Assembly (NCBI GenBank): GCA_037178855.1
Contig: JASJZC010000006.1
Location: 7,606,501-7,670,500 of the forward strand
DNA: 64,000 bases
Origin: Oscheius sp. JU75
Lineage: Eukaryota > Nematoda > Chromadorea > Rhabditida > Rhabditidae
Direction of reading: 5' to 3'
The notes beneath the pieces were generated by a model, which saw only the letters and a list, made by a program, of their open reading frames with translations, did no database searches and was not told the DNA's origin. Shown here piece after piece: positions 56,012 through 64,000 of the stretch; position 1 is the stretch's first letter; every line of letters starts with the position of its first letter. The position numbers and the translations under genes were made by a program.

Positions 56012-59000
56012 TTACAGTAGAAGCTCCTTGATCTGCTCGACGGATTTCGGCTGGAGTCCCTCGTACTTGTTCGACGGGTCTTCGAGTTTTTTGAGCACGA
56101 CATTATAGGCAGCAATCACGTTCTCCATTGTGCGCTTGTGAACAGAGTCACTGCAAGTTTTTTGTGTCACACAAAAAAGGAAGACGTACCGAACTCTACT
56201 ACTGCTGATCTTCGAGACTTGATCCAGTTTGCAGGAATCCGGCTGGGCTAAGAAGGCGTCGAACTGTTTGATGACTTGGCCAACAGAGCTAGCTTCCATG
56301 CCGGTTATGCTCGAGAGGGGACCCTGGAAATGGCAGTTTGGTGGTGTACGAATGATGAACGCAATTTCAATAGTCAGAGGTCAATATCGCTCAAAATTCG
56401 ACTTAAATAGGCGTCAATGCAAGCGTTCCAAGCCACAATAAAGATCTCAGCCGTTTTGTTAGTTCCCTACTGGCTTCTCTGTTCGCTCTAAGACGTCCTT
56501 TTTTTATGCCTATTACAGGAGAAAGGCTCTTGAAACGATAAAATGGCTCACGGATGTCGAAGAATTGAAATAAGGCAAGAGTATATGTGGACTGTGTTTG
56601 TTTACTTCCCTAAGATTTTTACAAAGCGAAAAGGCCTAAATCGTTACCTTATTACTAGGAGAAAAGTTCGGAAAAGTCAATAGAAAAATTTTCATTTTTG
56701 TTATGGTAGCTGGAACAGACTTACGCATAAAGTCCGGGATAGATTAAAAACAAGACTATATTGAAAGAGGAAATGCTTGTCACAAATAGATGATAGTGTT
56801 GTGCCTTGTTATGAAACGACGTTCATCTTATTCGTCTTACAACTTCCACCACAATTTTAAGCCATTCCTTCGTAAGGTTATCCTCAAAGATTAGTGTTCC
56901 GAAAAGATGTTGGATTGCTTGGAATTGAACAAACAGACAAAAAACAGAAAAAAGTTTCAGGTAAGCTCTCATCTATTCTTTTGCTTGTATTGTGATGACC
57001 CAACAATTTCCACGATACGTTAGACGACGACGTTAGTCAGAGTTCAAACTGTTAGTTCTTTTTTGCGTCGCCGAACTTCCAGCCAGTTATACTTTTAAAA
57101 AAATGTTTGAATTTTTACCTGATTCGTATCATGAGCTGAGGCCTTCGTGTACAGTACGATCAAGCCCGTGTTGGCCAGAATAGCCGAGGCTTCTTCGGAC
57201 ACCAGAACGTCCTCATTGGCCTCCATCAGCGCCTTGATCATTTCCAGTCGATTGTCCGAAAATTGGTAGAGAATGACGAGAGATTCGATGGCGGTGAGAC
57301 AATTCAGCGTATAGACGGCCACGTCCAGCGGCGAATGCAGCTGTGTGGCGGCAATTTGTACAGCCCTGTAGAGTGGGTCCAGAACGCAGGCGAAAATCTG
57401 AATTTCTGGTTAGAACAAAAAGAAAGTGAGCAAACCTTATTGAACTCGTCCTTTGCATTTGACCGTCCGGACATGACGGCGTCGCGTGATTCCAGGACGT
57501 CCCGAAGCAGCATCAGAACCTGATGAACAGCCTGGACGGGGAGCAGGTCGTAGTCGGGCGCTCCCATTTTGCCGAGAATCTTCTGCACCGAGCTGTTCAG
57601 GCCACTGTAGAAGATGGTCAGCGCCAGCTGGTTCAGCTCCCCCACCGTTTTGGCCAGCTCGCTCTCCGAGCCAACCACAGGTCTAAACACACTTTTTTGA
57701 ACGAGAAAAATGTAAGAAAATCACGTCATTTTTTCGCCGTAAAAGTTGAAAAGTCCGGAGATCTTGTAGAGGACGACCGAGTCCGACTCGGAGGCCAGAG
57801 CCTGCTCGACACGGACCTTGAATGGTCGACAGAGAGCAGAGGAGATCATATCGAGTACGTGGACCGAGTTATCCCTGAGAATCTCCGGCTTGCAGTCTTT
57901 GAGCAGAAGCTGGAGGAGGTCACGCTCGCCTTCGATGGCCTCGTGAATCCAGGCAAGCATGTCGCCCATGTATCTGGAAGATTTTTCATTTTTCGGAGAC
58001 ACAGCTGATAAAGATTTTGCCACTGGCTACATCCATCTCAAGCGACGTGATTCTAGAAAAAGAGAACAAACCCTATACCTCATTGGATCGTGACTCATCA
58101 GCTCAATCGGCTTGCCACTTCCGTGAGCTCCTTTCGTCAGTGCATCGATATAGAGTCTGAGTATTTGATTCTTCCGGGCTGTGCAGAACTCTTCTGAAAA
58201 CCGGAGCTATTACGGAGACGGAAGCTCAAACCTAAAGCATATTTGAGCAGGACTTCTCTATCCTGAAGAGCCGCGAATGACTGACAGAGGATGCCTTTCA
58301 GCTCAACGTAGTCTGAGTTAAGGATTCTGCATTCTCCTGCAAAATTTTTAGAATTTTGCTGGAAAATATAGCAAAGTTACGTTGAATACTGCGGTAGAGG
58401 ACCTCATAGGCTGCCTCGATCTTTTTCGACATATCCTCCATGATTTCTAATGCTGCGGAGTGTTCGCCGCTAGTTCGAAGAAGCTGTCTGGATTGGCTGT
58501 AGATGTCTTTCACTCGGGCCAGGGCTGGGAAGAAATCGGACGAGATTGAACCATCTACGATATTTTCTAACAGAAAAAAGGGGGTAACAAACCATTAGGA
58601 CTGCCGTCAAGTGCTCGAGTTTCTGCTTCGGTCAGCGAAAACTTGCCCAGGAAGTCATCAATGACCTTTTGCTTGATTTCAAGATGTTTCCTGAACAAGT
58701 TCGTACCCGAAATATGGCAAAAAACCTACTTTTGGTTTTGAAGAGCACTGGTCTGATTGAGAAGATGCTGAGTCTTTTCTTTGTTCTGCTGGATTCGTTC
58801 GGTAAGATCAGAGCAAATTTGATGCATCAGACGGACTTTTCCAACAAAGTCCTGTACATGATTATTGACCTTCTCGAACTGGCCCAAATATTCGCGATTC
58901 AACTCCAGTTCTCGGTTTTCCAACTGCCTCTGAAGCCGTCGCTCGGTGTGTAAATTGAGATCCGTCACCATCGGCGCCACGTAGTCCATCATTTTCAGAA

Positions 59001-59171
59001 ATTCCTATAGTTATGGTCTATTATACAAAGAGAACAACAAACTGTATCATTATGAAGTTTGCTGGCAACCAGCTTGTCGATTTTCTTCTTTATCGGATTG
59101 TTGGAGCCGGTGGCGGGTGATGCCAAAGATGTTTTGGCTAAAGGAGTTGGTGACGGCGACTCCAAAGCCAT
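56012..59171 (-). CDS. COG6: Conserved oligomeric Golgi complex subunit 6
   Basis: Eleven phase-consistent exons (59171-59043, 59004-58730, 58690-58593, 58566-58381, 58336-58232, 58193-58079, 57973-57725, 57682-57436, 57397-57119, 56323-56190, 56150-56012) encode 651 aa; human COG6 has 657. An N-terminal coiled coil lies at about 60-140 (EYLGQFEKVNNHVQDF, CSDLTERIQQNKEKTQ). Family blocks are LQDREVLLKYAL, MSHDPMRYMGDMLAWIHEA and FYSGLNSSVQKIL, with QPKSVEQIKELL at the C-terminus. The COG complex is a vesicle tether for retrograde intra-Golgi traffic. Its subunits contact SNAREs and Sec1/Munc18 proteins (known biology). The start Met is 7 nt after a TTTTTCAG acceptor. The gene is head-to-head with VPS45, 328 nt apart. 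Confidence 0.95.
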
Positions 59172-59499
59172 CGTGATACTGAAAAACACAGGTTATTGCG
59201 GGGAAAAGCAATAAAACGGAAAACAAACAGTCGAAAACATTGCTTTGAAGCCACGTTATTGTTGCAGCTGATATTTTCGCTCCCACGCTGACCGATTCTA
59301 TCTCATTGCTTTGTTACTTCACTTTTTTAGCAGCGCAGTCACAAAATATAGCAGAAAGTACGGCAATATTTGCAGTAAATACAGATTTTCGTTTCTTTGA
59401 AGAGAATATTTGAACCCGCGCAATTGATTGCTGGGAATGTTTAAATACCAGAAGCTTTTTCTTACACTTCGAGTATCTAGCAACTCTTTCCAGGCCAAA
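59172..59499. promoter_or_regulatory. Shared divergent promoter of COG6 and VPS45
   Basis: Only 328 nt separate the two opposite start codons, so both core promoters must lie here or overlap. TTTTTCAG (minus, ending 59179) and TTTCCAG (plus, ending 59493) look like leader acceptors. No TATA box is evident. Confidence 0.55.
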
Positions 59500-62005
59500 A
59501 TGGACATAATGGGCATAACAAGAGCGTATATAAAAGAAATGGTGAATATAGCCGGCCCGCAGATGAAAGTCTTACTTATGGATAAAGAAACGGTCAGTTT
59601 TCAATTCGTTATCCTAATTTATTGAGTTTCAGACTACAATTGTATCATGTGCATTCGCCCAGTCAGAAATGATGCAGAAAGAGGTAGTTACTCTCTTTAC
59701 AATTGACAAGTAGCTCTTTAGGTATACCTCTTCGAAAAGTTAGACAGTCCAGCTCCAAGAGACACTGTTCGGCATCTAAAATGCATAGTTTTTGTCCGGC
59801 CCACCCAAGAAAATATCCAGCTGTTGACACAGGAGCTCCGGAATCCCAAATACGCCCAATACTACATTTGTAGGCATTTACATTTCTAAAATTAGTTTTT
59901 CTTCAGTTTTCTCGAACATAATAAGCAAGACGGAAGTGAAAGCCCTAGCCGAAGCTGACGATCAGGAAACTGTTCGAGATGTTCACGAGTTTTTTATTGA
60001 CGGCGTTGCGCTCAGCCAGCAACTATTCGTCCTCAATCAGCGTCATATTTACGACAATTCCTACAATCTGACTGTTCCGGCTTTTCTGAGAATCAAACAA
60101 GGCCTCATCGGACTCATGTTGAGTATGAAGAAACGCGCCGTCATTAGGTATGAGATGTAAACTTAGCTAGGAATCCATAATTGTAGATATCAGCGTTCGT
60201 CGGAGCACTGCCACAAGCTGGCCGAGGAGCTGGGGCAGGTCATGCGACGGGAAGAAGGTCTTTTCGAGAACAATAAGAGCGACACGCTGCTCCTAATCAT
60301 GGACAGAAGTGAGGATCCGATAACGCCGTTGCTCAATCAGTGGACCTACGAGGCCATGGTGCATGAGCTGATTGGGATCCAGAACAGCAAGGTCAGCATG
60401 GACAATCAGACCTTCATCCTAAGCGAGCTCCATGACGACTTCTTCTCGCACAACGTGACCTCGAACTTTGGCGATCTCTGTCAAAATATCAAGATTTTGA
60501 TGAACGAGTTCCAAGAAAAGTCGAAGATACACAAGAAGCTCGATTCTATTGCCGACATGAAGAACTTCGTCGATGAGTATCCGCAGTTCAAGAAGATTTC
60601 AGGTTTGTTCATGGATTTCCCACTGGAAAATCATAAAAATTCAGGAACAGTCTCGAAGCACATGGCTCTAGCAGAGCGCCTGAACACAATCGTCGGTAGC
60701 GACAACTTGTTCGAGATTTCCGAACTCGAACAGTCAATATGGGCCCGAGGCGATCATTCGGCCTGCCTCGAGAAGATTCGGACGCTGCTGAACCATCCGA
60801 AAACGACCAAAATTGTGAGATTTCCATCATGTTCCTCATACAAATGACTTAGAATGCAATTCGACTGGTTCTTCTCTACGCCCTACGGTTCGAAGCCCAT
60901 GCCAATCAGGATATTCGCGGCCTCATCACGCTCCTCAAAGCCAAAGACCCTAATTGTGGACAGTACGTGACGGCTCTCCTCCGCTACGCGGGCTCGTCTC
61001 GTCGGAGCAATGACCTCTTCGGTCAGGGATCCACAATGGAGATGACGAAAAAGTACCTGAAAGATCTGAAGGGTGTCGAGAATGTCTACACACAGCACGA
61101 GCCTTATATCAAGCAGATTGTGGACAATTTAATACGAGGAAGACTCTCGGAACAAGCATATCCTTACGTTTCCGGCGAGATAGGCAGGTAGGTTATTCGG
61201 TACGCCATACTGGAAGAAGATCTTTAAAGAAATGTGACCATAGAGCTTAAAAGGAGGTTTGCAATAGCCTTAATTTGCTGGCGACCATCACATACTGAGA
61301 TATTTAGAGCGTTCAAAACCGTGCATCGTCTGGTACTCACATTTCTGTTATTAGCCGAGGTTGATATAAAGAAATCTCGATACAAGTCTGATAGAGATAA
61401 AAACACGAGAGAATCATTTGCACCTCTGGAATTTTTTTGGCAGTTTCACTTGGTCTTTACACTTCAAGTAACAAATATTGTGAGAAAAAAAATAAACATG
61501 TCAGGGAACGTCTTTTTGAAACGTTTAAAGAACAGTATTGGTGTAATTCACGTCTAGAAATTAATCGGTCGGTTGATCATGTTCCAGAAAATCAGGGCTA
61601 TTCGTTAGCAAGTTTCCTATTTGCTTGCCTAAAAATATTCGTCACGATCACAAAGTGGCCGGATCACGACGAGACAATTTTACTGATAAAAAAATGGTAT
61701 TAGGGCTTCAGAACTGTCACAAAACATTCCCAAAAATTCGACTGACCGTCTGAAATCGCTTTGAAAGTCTACCATCTTTCAGCTTCCGACAGGACTACGT
61801 GATAATCTTTATCGTCGGCGGGGCGTCGTTCGAAGAATCAGCCTATGTGCGAACGATGAACGAAAAGAGAGCCCAGGGCAGTGGCGCGCCAAGTCTTATT
61901 TTAGGAACAACATTCATGCATAATACGTCAACGTATCCTTTTATTTTAATCCTCAAAAAAAAAACAATTTTCAGCTTCATTGAGCAATTCAGCGGCTCAA
62001 GATGA
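59500..62005 (+). CDS. vps-45: Vacuolar protein sorting 45 (Sec1/Munc18 family)
   Basis: Nine exons (59500-59592, 59633-59683, 59722-59869, 59907-60147, 60187-60602, 60645-60814, 60853-61187, 61783-61932, 61975-62005) encode 544 aa; human VPS45 has 570. Family blocks include MKVLLMDKET, RHLKCIVFVRPT, SKTEVKALAEADDQE, LLLIMDRSEDPITPLLNQWTY, SIADMKNFVDEYPQFKKISG, LKGVENVYTQHEP, DYVIIFIVGGASFEES and a final LGTTFMHNTSTF. The SM-protein arch binds endosomal/TGN syntaxin-16-type SNAREs and controls their assembly. Met 59500 lies 6 nt after a TTTCCAG acceptor. Intron 7 (595 nt) has no recognisable content. Confidence 0.96.
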
Positions 62006-63162
62006 CTCTCCTCCTCAATCCCAAGCATTCCTCCTTTCTATTTTCCTACTTTTTTTGTATCTAGTCTGCCTGTTGAAATCTCTTTTTTTTGTACGTTGTA
62101 TGTACAGTTTTACCAGAAAATATAATCTATTTATCATGTCCCAGAACAGGATTCTAATTAGACCTTGGCAGAAAAATGGGCCTAAGAAGAATAGAAATGA
62201 TGCTGAGTCAGCTTCGTGCGCTTTCATTCAACTGCTTGGAGGTTCAAAATCGTTGGTGGGTACATTTTTGAGCCCCGCCACGTGGTAGTCTTGTGGGTAA
62301 ACAGGCTGTCTCCCTTGTACCAACTACCGGAAGAATGTCCCGCATTCTCCAAGCCAATGTTCATACCTTAGGCGGCCAGCTGACCGGCCATATTTTGGCC
62401 AGACTGTCTATCGATTGTGGGGGGGAGGCTTGTTGCTGATTGAAACACGATCAACAACCGCTTTGATTCCTTCCTTTTTACGGGCTTTCTCTTTAATTTT
62501 CAGAAATTGTAATATTAAGCATCTGTGTAATATTTTGGCTGTTTCCTTGCAAATCCTGGAGTGTATTGTGCTAACTTCCCTGAGTTTTTCCCCCAACATC
62601 TGATTCAGTTTTTTCCATTCATTCTTCTTGAAGTATCAAATTGGATGCACAAGTTTATAGAGCATGGCTTTTACTGAAAAGACAGGGTTCATCAGTGAAC
62701 AGTGTCGATGATATAAAGTTCTCCTGCTTTTTAAACGATTAAAGAAAGTGGAGACGGCCCCTATAGTCTCAATCTATGTAGGAAAAGAAAATGAAGGCGT
62801 TCTCAGAAAAATGTCTCATGAATAATAATGGCGTCAAAAAACACCTGATGATATGTTTATTCTTCGATAAATACTCATCCATCTTGTCTAATAGTGGTGA
62901 CCAAGGCTATTGATTCCGTAGGTCCAATGAATTCGTTAAGCACGAGTTTTATACTCGAAGAACTATAAACCGCTACAGGCACTTTTTTCCTTTTTGTGAA
63001 AGAAATTTTTGTTCCACTGACTCAACCGCTTCCTTCTTCCCGGACAGCATCACAGCCAGTCTGATCAATGACACCCTTCCGCTTATTGAAAAATGACTCG
63101 ACCCTCGTTTGTCTCGTTCTTCGTCCCCTTTACTACAATAATTTACCCTTTCAAAGAAAATA
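62006..63162. other. Gap between VPS45 and the small Cys-rich gene
   Basis: AT-rich sequence with short open frames on both strands but no domain and no convincing splice structure. VPS45 3' UTR at its start. A Lys-rich 63-codon minus-strand frame (62408-62599) has no support. Confidence 0.5.
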
Positions 63163-63357
63163 ATGGAACTGCCAGAAGAAGAGCCGATCACAATCAAACG
63201 TCAACCCCTTCCCAACGAGGAACTGCAGCAGTCTCTTCGGGAAAAGCAGTCTGCGAACGAATGCTGCGAGGTGGTCGGATGTTGTGCTAACTGTTTCACA
63301 GATATGGCCGATCTCCTCGTCGGGTGCTGCGTACTTATTCGAGAGTGCTGGTCATAG
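63163..63357 (+). CDS. Small cysteine-rich protein, family not recognised
   Basis: A single open frame of 64 aa. The N-terminal half is acidic and Gln-rich, while the C-terminal half packs seven Cys into 26 residues (CCEVVGCC, CFTDMADLL, CC, EC) around a hydrophobic segment. The layout recalls small I-mfa-like or membrane-associated Cys-rich proteins, but I cannot assign it. There is no signal peptide. The start follows a CAAAG/AAAATA context without a clear leader acceptor. A possible AATAAA lies at 63748. Confidence 0.5.
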   Translation: MELPEEEPITIKRQPLPNEELQQSLREKQSANECCEVVGCCANCFTDMADLLVGCCVLIRECWS

Positions 63358-63576
63358 GTTGGTCTTTCCTATTCCTTACAGTCTGTGATCTTACTTACGG
63401 GACTCATTGATAAACTAAGCGTCTCTCAATCAGTTTAAGGTTCAAATTTTGACTAAGTATTTAATGCTGCAAAATAAGATTTTTCCTCGTCTCGTAATGA
63501 AGCTAGCATAACCTGTTTGTACACTAGGCCTTTCGTTGAGCATTCATGTGCCACGAGTAAAAGCCGAGAGCTCTTT

Positions 63577-63645
63577 GCCCTCGTTGCTCAGTCGGTTAGC
63601 GTTCAGACTACAAAACAAAAGGTATCCGGTTCGACTTTCTGGTGT
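63577..63645 (+). repeat. tRNA-like SINE remnant
   Basis: TTGCTCAGTCGGTTAGCG (A-box-like), ACTACAAAACAAAAGG, then CCGGTTCGACTTTC (B-box-like). The run after the A-box and the head CTCTTTGCC resemble the 37866 element. Acceptor and anticodon arms do not close, so it is not called a tRNA gene. Confidence 0.5.
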
Positions 63646-63832
63646 TGGTAAACACCTGTATAAGACTGCTTTCTGAATAGACTAACCTCAGTTTTCAGAA
63701 TCGTCCCTTTCCAGCGCCTTTCTCCAAGTGATCTCACTTCTCTGCACAATAAACTCTTTGACCCTGACGTATCATTTTGTGCACATGGACTCTCTAGTCT
63801 CTCCGCACGCGCAAAAGACTGGAGGCAGAGAT

Positions 63833-63839
63833 TATATAA
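63833..63839 (+). promoter_or_regulatory. TATA box
   Basis: TATATAA, 63 nt upstream of the ATG at 63902, at the expected distance for a start site near 63865. A GATAAG word follows at 63871. Unlike most genes here, this gene shows no leader acceptor just before its ATG. Confidence 0.55.
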
Positions 63840-63901
63840 GAAGAAATCACAAGTCTTTGTCCCGTTCTCCGATAAGCGAGCGCACTCTACTTTCTTCCAC
63901 C

Positions 63902-64000
63902 ATGCGCTCCTTGACCGTGCTCCTTGCCCTCGCCGCCCTGTCCCAAGCTTCGGACATCTCTCTATGCAATCCGATCCAGATCGAGGCCATCAGCAAGTGC
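63902..64000 (+). CDS. Secreted protein, N-terminal part (cut by window end)
   Basis: 33 codons are visible. The chain begins with a classic signal peptide (MRSLTVLLALAALSQAS, cleavage likely after about residue 17), then a mature start with Cys at 22 and 33. The spacing is compatible with nematode secreted Cys-patterned families (for example DUF19-like), but 16 mature residues are too few to decide. It is driven by a TATA box, unlike its neighbours. Confidence 0.6.
   Translation, partial: MRSLTVLLALAALSQASDISLCNPIQIEAISKC

Larger units (their letters stand above)
63358..63901. other. Gap upstream of the terminal secreted-protein gene
   Basis: It contains a tRNA-like SINE (63577-63645), an AATAAA at 63748-63753 and the TATA box of the next gene. 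No additional gene is supported. Confidence 0.55.

Noticed and set aside
61188..61782. A transposase remnant in VPS45 intron 7
   Set aside because: A few helix-turn-helix-like words appear in one frame, but there is no catalytic motif and no terminal repeats.
63577..63645. A functional tRNA gene
   Set aside because: A-box and B-box words are present, but the acceptor, anticodon and T stems do not pair; a tRNA-derived repeat explains it better.

Overview
This window is eukaryotic and most likely nematode. The genes are intron-rich. Many introns are close to a minimum of about 38-49 nt, with T-rich 3' splice sites (TTTCAG type). Several start codons lie only 0-50 nt after a good YAG acceptor, as expected for spliced-leader trans-splicing. 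The gene content also fits: an SH2 plus tyrosine-kinase protein with no F-BAR region, a single Schnurri/SMA-9-like zinc-finger protein and a single Patronin/CAMSAP. The species cannot be named from the sequence. All gene models below were rebuilt by hand from splice sites and reading phase; junctions that are uncertain are marked.

Layout. 0.36-7.65 kb (minus): a 15-exon Schnurri/SMA-9 zinc-finger gene (about 1530 aa), preceded by 4.2 kb of GA/CT-rich upstream sequence. 11.9-13.6 kb (plus): a 3-exon SH2 tyrosine kinase. 17.0-23.1 kb (plus): a 19-exon Patronin/CAMSAP gene (1142 aa, CH-like and CKK domains). 23.5-23.9 kb (plus): a small hypothetical gene. 24.4-25.7 kb (minus): a 5-exon gene whose product looks like an isolated Argonaute MID domain followed by an RRM; this is the most unusual gene here. 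26.3-27.1 kb (plus): a UCH-family deubiquitinase. 27.6-29.2 kb (plus): the DNA polymerase delta small subunit. 29.2-32.9 kb: no confident gene. 32.9-45.4 kb (plus): a long-intron, 17-exon Fezzin-type (LZTS/N4BP3-like) coiled-coil gene. 45.6-55.5 kb (minus): an RHBDD1/RHBDL4-type rhomboid protease split by an 8.4-kb intron. That intron contains a complete same-strand glutamate carboxypeptidase II/PSMA-like gene (46.4-49.6 kb). 56.0-59.2 kb (minus): COG6. 59.5-62.0 kb (plus): VPS45, head-to-head with COG6. 63.16-63.36 kb (plus): a small Cys-rich protein. 63.9 kb to the end (plus): the start of a secreted protein behind a TATA box.

Functional themes. There is membrane traffic and proteostasis (COG6, VPS45, ER rhomboid with a ubiquitin-interacting motif, UCH deubiquitinase), cytoskeleton (CAMSAP minus-end binder, Fezzin coiled coil), signalling (SMA-9/TGF-beta, SH2 kinase) and DNA replication (POLD2). 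Introns and gaps carry dispersed tRNA-like SINE remnants, degenerate CTGTC/GACAG-rich spacer, GA/CT microsatellites, hairpins and small local repeat families.
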